In this document: piece by piece, positions 15,849 through 23,858 of the stretch
How positions within the stretch are numbered: the first letter of the stretch is position 1
Layout of the letters: each line of letters begins with the position of its first letter
Source of the DNA: DASYAE01 sp036501535
Lineage (GTDB): Bacteria > Actinomycetota > Actinomycetes > Streptomycetales > Catenulisporaceae
Length of the DNA stretch: 64,000 nt
Direction of reading: 5' to 3'
NCBI GenBank assembly: GCA_036501535.1
Contig: DASYAE010000236.1
Coordinates: forward strand, 1 to 64,000
Position numbers and translations under genes: made by a program
The notes under the pieces: model-generated
Told to the model about the DNA's origin: nothing
What the model saw: the letters and a program-made list of their open reading frames with translations, nothing else
The model's database searches: none

Positions 15849-17192
15849 TCAGTTCGCCAGCTGGACGGACCAGCCGATGGCGCCGGCCTGGCCGGCCGTG
15901 CCCGAGCCGGCGCCCGCGCCGCCGGTCCCGCCGGGGTTGGTGATCGTCCCGGTGCCGATCACGGAGCTCGCGGTGACGACCACGACCGGGCCGCCCTGCC
16001 CGCCTCCCCCGCCGCCGGCGTTCCCGCCGGCGGCCGCGCCCCCGTTGCCGCCGTAGGCCTTGATGGTGCCGTTGTTCACCAGGGTGCGGGCCGCGATGAA
16101 CAGCGGATTGCCGCCCGTGCCGCCGGCCCCGCCCGCGTTGGTGCCGTCGCCGGCGCCCGCTCCCCCGCTGGCCCCGCCGCCGAAGTAGTGCGTGGCCCCG
16201 GCGCCGTCGACCACTGACATGGTGGCGAGCTGGGGCACCGCGCGCGGCAGCGTCCCGGCCGGCATCCCGGTGGGCGGGTTCGCCGAGCCGCCCGCGCCGC
16301 CCGCGGTGCCCGACGAGTTCTTGCCGCCGGTTCCCGCGGCGTACGTGGCGCCCAGGCCCCACACGCCGCTGACGCTCGTCCCGGCGGCCCCGGCCGCCTT
16401 GGCGGTGCTGCCCGACGGGGCGTTCGCACCCGGCACCAGCGAGCCGTTCGTCAGGTTGGAGCCGCCGGTGGCGCCGCTGGACTGCTTGTTGGGGTAGGTG
16501 ACGATGAAGCCGCTGTTGTTGGTGACCGTGCCGGAGCAGTACAGCCGGTACGGCGCGGTGCCGCCGCCGGCCAGCTGGAGGGTGCAGCCGGAGGCGATGG
16601 TGAGCGAGCTCGCGTAGATGTCGCGCAGCGCCCAGTAGTAGTTGGCCTGCGATCCGGTGCCTATGAACGACGGGTACGGATTCGGCGTGGTGCCGTCCAG
16701 GACGATCGCGCCGTCGCTGCCGTCGCCGAAGACGCCGAGCCCGCCGCCGGTCTCCAGCGCGCCCTGGCCGTAGACCGTGGTGCCGAAGTCCGGGGTCAGG
16801 AAGCAGGCGATGGCGGCCTGGCCGGCGCCCTGCGGGAAGGCCGGCGCGGTGCCGGCGGGCAGCCAGGTCACGTTGTTGAACTTGATCTGGCGTCCCCCGG
16901 TGGAGTCCTGGGTCACGATGACCGTCGGCTCGACGGTGACGTCGGGGCTGGGCTGCGTGCCCGAGTAGGCGAAGGTGAAGTTGGTGGTCCCCGTGACGGT
17001 GCAGGTGAAGGTGTCCGCGGCGGACAGCTCCAGGGTGACGGATCCCGATACGGGGCCGAGCGCCGCGATGGTGCCCGGCGGGACGCCGTAGGCCGCGGCG
17101 GAGGCCGCCGGGGCCTCGGCCACCGAGGTGGCGAGCGCCGCGCCGGACAGGCCCATGGTCGTCAGCAGCACGGAACGGCGGGAGGTTGCCAT
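15849..17192 (-). CDS. Tat-exported glycine-rich protein
   Basis: The 447-residue protein starts with a Tat-type signal (TSRRSVLLTTMGLSGAALA, then an Ala-rich cleavage region near residue 33). The mature part begins with a beta-strand domain (about 40-130) and continues with a long Gly/Ala/Asn-rich region (from about residue 235) with many GGA and GGN turns, like tail-fibre or PE_PGRS-type sequences. No enzymatic motif is visible. The C-terminus reads IGWSVQLAN. It lies 16 bp upstream of the GH-A-like gene on the same strand, so the two likely form a two-gene operon. It is probably a cell-surface or extracellular structural protein. Confidence 0.7.
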   Translation of the reverse strand: MATSRRSVLLTTMGLSGAALATSVAEAPAASAAAYGVPPGTIAALGPVSGSVTLELSAADTFTCTVTGTTNFTFAYSGTQPSPDVTVEPTVIVTQDSTGGRQIKFNNVTWLPAGTAPAFPQGAGQAAIACFLTPDFGTTVYGQGALETGGGLGVFGDGSDGAIVLDGTTPNPYPSFIGTGSQANYYWALRDIYASSLTIASGCTLQLAGGGTAPYRLYCSGTVTNNSGFIVTYPNKQSSGATGGSNLTNGSLVPGANAPSGSTAKAAGAAGTSVSGVWGLGATYAAGTGGKNSSGTAGGAGGSANPPTGMPAGTLPRAVPQLATMSVVDGAGATHYFGGGASGGAGAGDGTNAGGAGGTGGNPLFIAARTLVNNGTIKAYGGNGGAAAGGNAGGGGGGQGGPVVVVTASSVIGTGTITNPGGTGGAGAGSGTAGQAGAIGWSVQLAN

Positions 17193-17347
17193 CGTGGGAG
17201 GTATCCTTCCAACACGAATATATGGGTACGAGGAGACGCGAAGCGGCAGCTCTCCCCGCGCCCCGTGACCCCCCGTGGAGTCAGTGCCAGATCATAGGGC
17301 CCGGCGGTGGGATCCGGAGAAACACCGGCCCGGCCCCTGCAAAAATA

Positions 17348-17364
17348 GATATCACTATGATATC
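17348..17364 (+). promoter_or_regulatory. Perfect 17-bp palindrome overlapping a -10 box
   Basis: GATATCA-CTA-TGATATC is a perfect inverted repeat (7-bp arms, 3-bp centre) inside an AT-rich island of GC-rich DNA. It contains TATGAT (17356-17361), a near-consensus -10 hexamer, 51 bp before the SPFH start codon. A repressor bound here would block RNA polymerase. The cognate regulator is unknown. Confidence 0.7.
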
Positions 17365-17412
17365 CTCCGAGCCAGGACCGACGGCGGCCCGAGGGAGTCA
17401 GGAGGAGCGGAT

Positions 17413-18342
17413 ATGACCACATCGCAGGCGGTCGCAGACGTCGATGTCGCGATGCCGCAGGCGCCGGTGAGCGAGCGGACGATGCCGGGGGTGCCCGGGG
17501 CGGCCGGCCTGCTCCTGACGACCGGCGTGTTCGCGCTCGGCCTGGTGCTGGACATCGCCTCTGCGGCGGTGCACAACGGGGGCCCGGCGGCGCTGTGGGT
17601 GCCGGGCGCGGTGCTCATGGTCGTCGGCGGCTTCGCCTACGGCGGGCTGACCGCGGTCGCGCCCGGCGAGGCCCGGGTGATCTCGCTTTTCGGCCGGTAC
17701 GTCGGGACGATCCGGCACACCGGGCTGCGCTGGGTCAACCCGTTCACCAAGCGGCAGCGCGTCTCGACCCGGGTGCGCAACCACGAGACCGCGATACTCA
17801 AGGTGATCGACGCGGACGGCAATCCGATCGAGATGGCCGCCGTGGTCGTTTGGCAGGTCGCCGACACGGCCAAGGCGGTCTACGGGGTCGACGACTTCGT
17901 GGCCTTCGTCTCGATCCAGACCGAGACCGCGGTGCGGCACATCGCCGGCAGCTACCCGTACGACGCGCGCGGCACGGACCAGCTCTCCCTGCGCGAGAAC
18001 GCCGAGGAGATCACGACGCGGCTGTCCGCCGAGATCGCCGCGCGGGTGACCGCCGCCGGGGTGAAGGTGATCGAGTCCCGTGTCACGCGGCTGTCGTACG
18101 CCCCTGAGATCGCGCAGGCGATGCTGCGCCGGCAGCAGGCCGAGGCGGTGGTCGCGGCCCGGCAGCGGCTGGTCGAGGGCGCGGTCAGCATGGTGCGGCT
18201 GGCCTTGGACAGCCTGGCCGAGCAGCAGCTGGTAGACCTCGACGACGAGCGGAAGGCGTCCATGGTCAGCAATCTGCTGGTCGTGCTGTGCAGCGAACAG
18301 GCCACCCAGCCGGTGGTGAACACCGGCTCGCTCTACCAGTGA
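17413..18342 (+). CDS. SPFH/band 7 domain membrane protein
   Basis: The 309-residue protein has two hydrophobic segments near the N-terminus (about 35-56 and 63-86) followed by an SPFH (stomatin/prohibitin) domain: GEARVISLFGRYVGTIR, LRWVNPF, NHETAILKVIDADG, VVVWQV and SYAPEIAQAMLRRQQAEAVVAAR. The family forms membrane-bound oligomeric scaffolds that organise lipids and proteases. The ATG at 17413 has GGAGGAG six bases upstream and was preferred over the longer frame opening at 17275. The gene is followed 10 bp downstream by a ribbon-helix-helix protein gene. Its promoter is covered by a perfect palindrome, so expression is likely repressed until a signal arrives. Confidence 0.85.
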   Translation: MTTSQAVADVDVAMPQAPVSERTMPGVPGAAGLLLTTGVFALGLVLDIASAAVHNGGPAALWVPGAVLMVVGGFAYGGLTAVAPGEARVISLFGRYVGTIRHTGLRWVNPFTKRQRVSTRVRNHETAILKVIDADGNPIEMAAVVVWQVADTAKAVYGVDDFVAFVSIQTETAVRHIAGSYPYDARGTDQLSLRENAEEITTRLSAEIAARVTAAGVKVIESRVTRLSYAPEIAQAMLRRQQAEAVVAARQRLVEGAVSMVRLALDSLAEQQLVDLDDERKASMVSNLLVVLCSEQATQPVVNTGSLYQ

Positions 18343-18352
18343 CGACCTCGAC

Positions 18353-18622
18353 ATGTCCATGGTGACCGAGCGCAAGAGGATCCTGCTGCGGCTCGACCCG
18401 GCGGTGTACGACGCGCTGGTCCGCTGGGCCGGCGACGAGCTGCGCAGCACCACCGCGCAGATCGAGTTCGTGCTGCGCCGGGCGCTGGGGCAGGTCGGCC
18501 GGCTGCCGGGCGAGGTCGGCGAGCTGCCCCGGCGCGGCCGGCCGCCCAGAGCCGACAACGACGCGGCCGACGGCGGCGAGGCCGGTGACGCGGCGCCCGA
18601 CGAGCCGTCGGACGACGGGTGA
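18353..18622 (+). CDS. Arc/CopG-like ribbon-helix-helix small protein
   Basis: This 89-residue protein starts ERKRILLRLDPAVYDALVRWAGDELRST, a ribbon-helix-helix pattern with the ILLRL strand followed by two helices (about residues 9-45), and ends in an acidic, Pro-rich tail. The family binds DNA as dimers. The start could be ATG 18353 or ATG 18359, two codons apart. It lies 10 bp after the SPFH gene and the two are probably co-transcribed, an arrangement I recall from other actinomycetes. Whether it represses the operon at the upstream palindrome is an inference. Confidence 0.75.
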   Translation: MSMVTERKRILLRLDPAVYDALVRWAGDELRSTTAQIEFVLRRALGQVGRLPGEVGELPRRGRPPRADNDAADGGEAGDAAPDEPSDDG

Positions 18623-18795
18623 GGCGGCGCATCACGCTTCGATGACGCAGCGCCGATGAGTTCGGGCCGGTCCGCTCGTCCAAGCCGGTGCGGGTCTTCG
18701 CCGGGTCTGGACATTTCCGCCCGAATTTTGCCAAGGTGGACTCCCGCGCCGCGCGCCGAACCTCATTCCGCCCGACCACGAGGGAGTCCCCGACC

Positions 18796-19713
18796 ATGAC
18801 AGCCGCCCGCCCCGACCCGGACGCCGTCGAGTTCTACTCGACGCAGAGCTCCTTCTCCGACCCCGGCACGTACGCGCCGCTGTACGACGGCCTGCCGGCC
18901 GACCCGGCGGCGCTCGCCGCCGTCTCCCGCGGCCTGATCGTGCACCGGCTCGAGGGCCCGATGTTCAAGCACGAACACCCGCAGGACCGCCTGAACGACG
19001 ACGCCGAGACCCGGTACATCGACGACATCCTGAAGATCATCGTCGAGCGCAACGACGCGCCGCTGATCCAGCCGCGGGCCGCCGCGGACCGGTTCGTCGG
19101 CATCTGCCGCGACTTCACCCTGCTGCACTGCTCGCTGCTGCGGCACGCCGGGATCCCGGCCCGGGCCCGCTCCGGCTTCGCCGACTACTTCAGCAACGAC
19201 GGCTTCCACGTCGACCACATGGTCACCGAGTACTGGCACCCGGAGCGCGGCTGGCTGCTGGCCGACGCGCAGCTGGCCGACCCGGTGGTCACCGAGCCTT
19301 ACCCGGTGGACTTCGACCCGATGGACGTTCCGCGCGACCGCTTCCTGGTGGCCGGCGCCGCCTGGCGGGCGATCCGGGAGCAGGGCGCCGACCCGATGAC
19401 CTTCGGCCTGCCGATCCCCGGCCTGAATCTGATCGGGACCTGGTTCGTGTCCGGAAACGTGCGGCTGGACCTGGCCGCGCTGAACAAGTCGGAGACCCTG
19501 CTGTGGGACGTGTGGGGCGTCGGCGCGGGCAGCGACAAGGAGCTGACCGAGGAGATGCGGCGGTTCTACGACGGCGTCGCGCCGCTGATCAGCGACGAGG
19601 TCCGCTACGCCGAGGCGCGCCGGATGTTCGCCGAGAACGACGGCCTGCGCACGCCGAAGACGGTCCTGTCGCTGGCCCAGTTCAAGGGTCCGCACCAGGT
19701 GACGCTGCGTTGA
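18796..19713 (+). CDS. Transglutaminase-like domain protein
   Basis: The 305-residue protein has a transglutaminase-like core with Cys-His-Asp order: the Cys in VGICRDFTLL (about 111), then CSLLRHAGIPARARSGF, the His in HVDHMVTEYW and the Asp in LLADAQL. Proteins of this type are cysteine peptidases, amidases or protein cross-linkers; the substrate is not known. There is no signal peptide. The ATG at 18796 follows GAGGGAG at 9 bases; the longer frame from 18688 lacks a ribosome site. It stands alone between the SPFH pair and an ABC exporter operon on the same strand. Confidence 0.8.
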   Translation: MTAARPDPDAVEFYSTQSSFSDPGTYAPLYDGLPADPAALAAVSRGLIVHRLEGPMFKHEHPQDRLNDDAETRYIDDILKIIVERNDAPLIQPRAAADRFVGICRDFTLLHCSLLRHAGIPARARSGFADYFSNDGFHVDHMVTEYWHPERGWLLADAQLADPVVTEPYPVDFDPMDVPRDRFLVAGAAWRAIREQGADPMTFGLPIPGLNLIGTWFVSGNVRLDLAALNKSETLLWDVWGVGAGSDKELTEEMRRFYDGVAPLISDEVRYAEARRMFAENDGLRTPKTVLSLAQFKGPHQVTLR

Positions 19714-19879
19714 GCCCCGTCCCGTGCATCCAGAGTCGTAGCTCGGACCGTCTCCGCATACATCTCGCGGCGTAGGAGGCCGCGGCGCAGTTCAGTCTCC
19801 AGACGATCGTCGCCGGGCCGCCCGGTGCGTAGCGTCGAAGGAGCCGGCGCGGGACCGGCGACGACGGAAGGAGACCGCG

Positions 19880-20866
19880 TTGATCGACGCGAGAGGACTG
19901 GTCAAGCGCTACGGTGCGAAGACCGCCGTCCGAGACCTGACATTTGCGGTGCGCCCGGGGACGGTGACCGGCTTCCTCGGGCCGAACGGCTCGGGGAAGT
20001 CGACCACGATGCGGATGATCGTGGGCCTCGACGCGCCGAGCGCCGGCACGGTGACGGTGAACGGCAAGCGGTATGCCGACCACCCGGCGCCGCTGCGCGA
20101 GGTCGGCATCATGCTGGAGGCGCGGGCCGTGCACACCAGCCGCTCGGCGTACAACCACCTGCTGGCGATGGCCGCGACGCACGGGATCGGCCGGTCCCGG
20201 GTCGACGAGGTGGTCGATCTGGTGGGCCTGCGCGAGGTGGCGCGCAAACGGGTCGGCGGCTTCTCGCTCGGCATGGGACAGCGCCTCGGCATCGCCTGTG
20301 CGCTGCTCGGCGACCCGGCCACGGTGATCCTCGACGAGCCGGTCAACGGCCTGGACCCGGAGGGCGTGCGCTGGGTCAGGCTGCTGCTGCGCGACCTGGC
20401 CGCCGAGGGCCGCACGGTGTTCGTCTCGAGCCACCTGATGAGCGAGATGGCGCTGACCGCGCAGCACCTGATCGTGATCGGGCGCGGCGAGCTGATCGCG
20501 GACGCCTCGGTCGAGCAGTTCACCGGGCAGGCCGCGAAGCCGACGGTGCACGTGCGCTCCCCGCAGGCCGCCGAGCTGCGCAACCTGATCGCCGGCCAGG
20601 ACGTGTCGGTGACCAGCGCGCAGGCGGGCGTGCTGGCGGTGTCGGGGCTCGACAGCGACGCGATCGGCACGGTCGCCGCGCGCAACGGCATCACGCTCTA
20701 CGAGCTCACGCCGCAGCGCGCCTCGCTGGAGGAGGCCTTCATGGAGCTGACCCGGGACGCGGTGGAGTATCAGACGGCTTCGACCGACGGCGACGAGGGC
20801 CGCGGCCCGGTCCGGCGCTCACGCGTCGGCGCCGGCCTGTCCGGCTCGGGGAGGAGGGCCGCATGA
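19880..20866 (+). CDS. ABC exporter ATP-binding protein
   Basis: This 328-residue ABC ATPase has Walker A GPNGSGKST (about 35-43), the signature FSLGMGQRL, Walker B TVILDEPVNGLDP and the switch His in VSSHLMSEM. It resembles the CcmA/DrrA-type daunorubicin and bacitracin exporter ATPases. The start is TTG at 19880 after GAAGGAGA; no ATG is better placed. The C-terminal tail (about 295-328) is long and basic, possibly only because the frame runs into the overlap with the next gene (ATGA, 20863-20866). With the permease, histidine kinase and response regulator that follow, it forms a typical export and cell-envelope stress operon. Confidence 0.9.
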   Translation: MIDARGLVKRYGAKTAVRDLTFAVRPGTVTGFLGPNGSGKSTTMRMIVGLDAPSAGTVTVNGKRYADHPAPLREVGIMLEARAVHTSRSAYNHLLAMAATHGIGRSRVDEVVDLVGLREVARKRVGGFSLGMGQRLGIACALLGDPATVILDEPVNGLDPEGVRWVRLLLRDLAAEGRTVFVSSHLMSEMALTAQHLIVIGRGELIADASVEQFTGQAAKPTVHVRSPQAAELRNLIAGQDVSVTSAQAGVLAVSGLDSDAIGTVAARNGITLYELTPQRASLEEAFMELTRDAVEYQTASTDGDEGRGPVRRSRVGAGLSGSGRRAA

Positions 20867-21729
20867 GTTCGGCGACAATCAATCCGGCGGATTCTTCGGG
20901 ACAGATCCGGTCGCGCGAGACGGTGACCGCGGTGGTGCGCCCGGTCGTGCACCCGGTCTCGCTGCGCCGATCCGTGGTCTCCGAGTGGATCAAGCTGCGC
21001 AGCCTGCGCTCGACCGTGATCGTGATGGCCGTCAGCTTCGTCGCGATGGCCGGAATCGGCATCCTGATCGCCACGAGCATCGCGCATCAGTGGCCGACGA
21101 TGCCCGCGGCGCAGCGCCAGGGCTTCGACCCGGTCGGCACCGCGCTGTCCGGCTACAACATCGCGCAGCTGGCCGCCGGCGTACTCGGCGTGCTGGTGGT
21201 CACCGGCGAGTACGCGACCGGGATGATCCGCTCCACGCTGGCCTCGGTGCCCCGCCGCCTGCCGATGCTCTGGGCCAAGTCCCTGGTGTTCGGCGCGGTC
21301 ACGCTGGCCATGACGACGGCCGCCGCGTTCATCGCGTTCTTCGGCTCGCAGGAGGTGCTCTCCGCGCAACACATCCAGACCACGATCACGGCACCGGGAG
21401 TCTTCCGCGCGGTCGTCGGCGCGGCGCTGTACCTCACCCTGGTCGGCCTGACCGGGGTGGCTCTGGGGGCGCTGATCCGCAACACGGCCGGCGCCATCTC
21501 CACGCTGTTCGCGATCATCCTGTTGCTGCCGCAGGTCGTCGGGGTGCTGCCGCAGTCGATCGCGAACGACATCCTGCCCTTCCTGCCGAGCAACACGGGC
21601 GACGCATTGATGTCGGTGCATCGGCTCGACCACATGCTCTCGCCGTGGACCGGCTTCGCCGTGCTGTGCGGGTATGTGGTGGTCGGGCTGGCGGGCGCGG
21701 CGTACCTGCTCAAACGCCGCGACGCCTGA
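20863..21729 (+). CDS. ABC-2 type permease
   Basis: The 288-residue membrane protein has a cytoplasmic N-terminus of about 45 residues with SEWIKLRSLRSTVIVM leading into TM1. About six hydrophobic segments follow, among them VTLAMTTAAAFIAFF, LVGLTGVALGALI, LFAIILLLPQVVGVL and FAVLCGYVVVGLAGAAYLL. The motif GEYATGMIRSTL is typical of ABC-2 permeases paired with DrrA-like ATPases. The ATG overlaps the ATPase stop by 4 bp, so translation is coupled and a two-component exporter (ATPase plus permease dimers) is expected. The exported substrate is unknown. Confidence 0.88.
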   Translation: MSSATINPADSSGQIRSRETVTAVVRPVVHPVSLRRSVVSEWIKLRSLRSTVIVMAVSFVAMAGIGILIATSIAHQWPTMPAAQRQGFDPVGTALSGYNIAQLAAGVLGVLVVTGEYATGMIRSTLASVPRRLPMLWAKSLVFGAVTLAMTTAAAFIAFFGSQEVLSAQHIQTTITAPGVFRAVVGAALYLTLVGLTGVALGALIRNTAGAISTLFAIILLLPQVVGVLPQSIANDILPFLPSNTGDALMSVHRLDHMLSPWTGFAVLCGYVVVGLAGAAYLLKRRDA

Positions 21730-21760
21730 GCACACCCGAGCGCAGATGAGGGATTCGGGC

Positions 21761-23092
21761 ATGGAACCGTTCGCCGCCGGCGTCGGGCGCGGGAGCGTAG
21801 GACAAGCACAGGGGCTTGTCCTACGCTCCCGCGCGTGGCTACGACGCAATCCGATGGCGCTGGATGTGGCGCTGGTGCTGGCGCTCGCCGGGGTGGCGGC
21901 CGACCAGGTGCTGATCGGCAAGCCGGCCGATACGGCTGCACTGCTGCTGCTGGCCGCGGCGCTGCTGCCGCTGGTGTTCCGGCGGCTCGCTCCGATGCGG
22001 GTGTATGCGGCCACTGCGGCGGCGGCCGTCCTGGTCCTCGTCCTCGACGCGAGGAACGTCGCAGGCGTGGCGGCCACCGCAGAGTTGATCGCCCTGTACA
22101 CGGTCGCCGCGCATCGCAGCCGGGCGGCGGCGCTGGCGTGTGCGGCAGCCTTCGAGCTGTGGATCCTCGCCCTTGTGGCGTCGTGGCTTCCGGCGGTGCT
22201 GAACGTACCGGTCTTCGTGGGGGTCATCGGGATTGCGGCGGCCGTGACGATGACCGGAATCAACCTGCAGGTCCGGCGCGCGTATCTGGCCGCGCTGGAG
22301 GACCGGGCCCGGCGGCTGGAACGCGAGCGCGATCAGCAGGCTCAATTGGCGGCGGAGCGTGAGCGCGCACGTATCGCGCGCGAGGTGCATGACATCGTCG
22401 CGCACAGCTTGTCGGTGATGGTCGCTTTGGCGGACGGCGCAGCCGCGACGGCGCCGGCAGCACCCGAACGGGCGACCGGCGCGATGCGGCAGGTGGCTGA
22501 TACCGGCCGCCAGGCGATCGGCGAGATGCGCCGTTTGCTGGACACCATGCGCGCCGATGACTCCGATGACTCCGATGACTTTGATGACACTGATGACACT
22601 GACGGCGCCGATGACACGGTGCCCGCCGACAGCGACGCCGAGAGCAGCCGTCCCGGTGACGCGCCGGAGCTGCATCCGCAGCCGGGGATCGCCCAGTTGG
22701 ACGATCTGCTGGACGAGGTGCGCGCGGCCGGCCTGCCGACCCGGCTGACCGTCGAGGGCCGACCCCGGGACCTGCCCGGCGGAGTACAGCTCGCGGTATA
22801 CCGGATCGTGCAGGAATCCCTGACCAACACACGCAAGCACGCCTGTGCGCCGACCGGGGCGCAGGTCCGTCTGCGCTATCTGGAGCGGCTGCTCGACGTG
22901 GAGATCACGGACGACGGCGGCCGCGCGGGGCCGCCGACGCACATCCCGGCGGCCACCGGCACCGGCCACGGCATCGTCGGGATGCGCGAGCGCGCCGCCG
23001 TCTACGCGGGCGTCATCGACGCCGGACCCGCCGCGCACGGCGGCTGGCGCGTCCACACCCGGCTGCGCCTCGGCGAGGACGGCCTCCGGTGA
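21761..23092 (+). CDS. Membrane histidine kinase (HisKA_3/NarL partner type)
   Basis: The 443-residue protein has four or five TM segments (about 33-165), a short coiled coil, the dimerisation and phospho-acceptor motif REVHDIVAHSLSVM, and a C-terminal HATPase with the N-box-like IVQESLTNTRKHA and G-box GHGIVGMRERA. Between the DHp and ATPase parts lies an Asp/Ser-rich low-complexity insert (SDDSDDFDDTDDTDG). I chose ATG 21761 because GAGGGA precedes it by 8 bases. A 21-bp perfect inverted repeat lies 26 bases into this frame; starting at ATG 21854 would avoid it but removes a typical RAWLRRNPMALD lead-in and has no ribosome site. It pairs with the response regulator that overlaps its stop. 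Confidence 0.85.
   Translation: MEPFAAGVGRGSVGQAQGLVLRSRAWLRRNPMALDVALVLALAGVAADQVLIGKPADTAALLLLAAALLPLVFRRLAPMRVYAATAAAAVLVLVLDARNVAGVAATAELIALYTVAAHRSRAAALACAAAFELWILALVASWLPAVLNVPVFVGVIGIAAAVTMTGINLQVRRAYLAALEDRARRLERERDQQAQLAAERERARIAREVHDIVAHSLSVMVALADGAAATAPAAPERATGAMRQVADTGRQAIGEMRRLLDTMRADDSDDSDDFDDTDDTDGADDTVPADSDAESSRPGDAPELHPQPGIAQLDDLLDEVRAAGLPTRLTVEGRPRDLPGGVQLAVYRIVQESLTNTRKHACAPTGAQVRLRYLERLLDVEITDDGGRAGPPTHIPAATGTGHGIVGMRERAAVYAGVIDAGPAAHGGWRVHTRLRLGEDGLR
21787..21834 (+). repeat. 21-bp perfect inverted repeat near the kinase start
   Basis: The arms at 21787-21807 and 21814-21834 are perfectly complementary with a 6-base loop (ACAGGG). The left arm ends GTAGGACAAGC and the right arm begins GCTTGTCCTAC. 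Such a stem in mRNA would be very stable and lies just downstream of the chosen start codon of the histidine kinase gene. Confidence 0.85.
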
Positions 23093-23772
23093 CCGTCATC
23101 ATCAGGGTCCTGCTCGCGGACGACCAGCAGCTGCTGCGCGCGGGCTTCCGCATGCTGTTCGAGACGCAGCCGGACCTCGAGCTGGTCGGGGAGGCCGGCG
23201 ACGGCGCCGAGGCGCTGCGCGCGGTCGGGCGCACCCGGCCGGACGTGGTGCTGATGGACGTGCGGATGCCGGGCATGGACGGCATCGAGGCGACCGCCCG
23301 GATCGCGGCGCAGTACCCGCGGACCCGCGTGCTCGTGCTGACCACGTTCGACCTCGACGAGTACGCCTTCGCCGCACTGCGCGCCGGGGCCAGCGGCTTC
23401 GTGCTCAAGAACGTCGAGCCGGACGGCCTGTTCGCCGCCGTCCGCACGGTCGCGGCCGGCGACGCCGTGGTCGCGCCGCGGATCACGCGCAGGCTGTTGG
23501 AGACCTTCGCGCACCAGCTGCCGGCCGCGGGCGAACCGGGGCCGGGCGGTGCGGGCGAGGACGCGCGGCTGGCGCAGCTGACCCCGCGCGAGCGCGACGT
23601 GCTGATCGAGCTGGCCCGCGGCCGGTCCAACGCCGAGATCGCCAGGAGCCTGGTGCTGTCCGAGGCGACCGTGAAGACGCACGTCAGCAGGATCCTGCCG
23701 AAGCTGGGCCTGCGCGACCGGGTGCAGGCGGTGGTGTTCGCCTACGAGGCGCGGCTGATCCGGCCCTCCTGA
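23089..23772 (+). CDS. NarL/LuxR-family response regulator
   Basis: The 227-residue protein has a receiver domain (LLADDQQLLRAGF acidic pocket; phospho-acceptor Asp in VLMDVRMPG; conserved Lys in GFVLKNVEP) and a C-terminal LuxR-type helix-turn-helix (LTPRERDVLIELARGRSNAE, then ATVKTHVSRIL). It is phosphorylated by the preceding kinase and should control the ABC exporter operon. The GTG start at 23089 overlaps the kinase stop by 4 bp (GTGA). No residue appears to be missing. Confidence 0.92.
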   Translation: MTVIIRVLLADDQQLLRAGFRMLFETQPDLELVGEAGDGAEALRAVGRTRPDVVLMDVRMPGMDGIEATARIAAQYPRTRVLVLTTFDLDEYAFAALRAGASGFVLKNVEPDGLFAAVRTVAAGDAVVAPRITRRLLETFAHQLPAAGEPGPGGAGEDARLAQLTPRERDVLIELARGRSNAEIARSLVLSEATVKTHVSRILPKLGLRDRVQAVVFAYEARLIRPS

Positions 23773-23858
23773 GCGAGGATCCGCCGCACGTGGCAGGCTT
23801 GGGCCCGAGAGCCGACGCTGGAGCGCGGGCCGACGGGGAGCGAGAGGGGGCGGCGGGG

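Noticed and set aside
15849..17192. Phage tail-fibre gene of a prophage
   Set aside because: The glycine-rich composition resembles tail fibres, but there is a Tat signal and no phage structural or integrase genes nearby.
20863..23772. Antibiotic biosynthesis cluster around the ABC and MFS exporters
   Set aside because: No PKS, NRPS, terpene, RiPP or tailoring genes are present near them.
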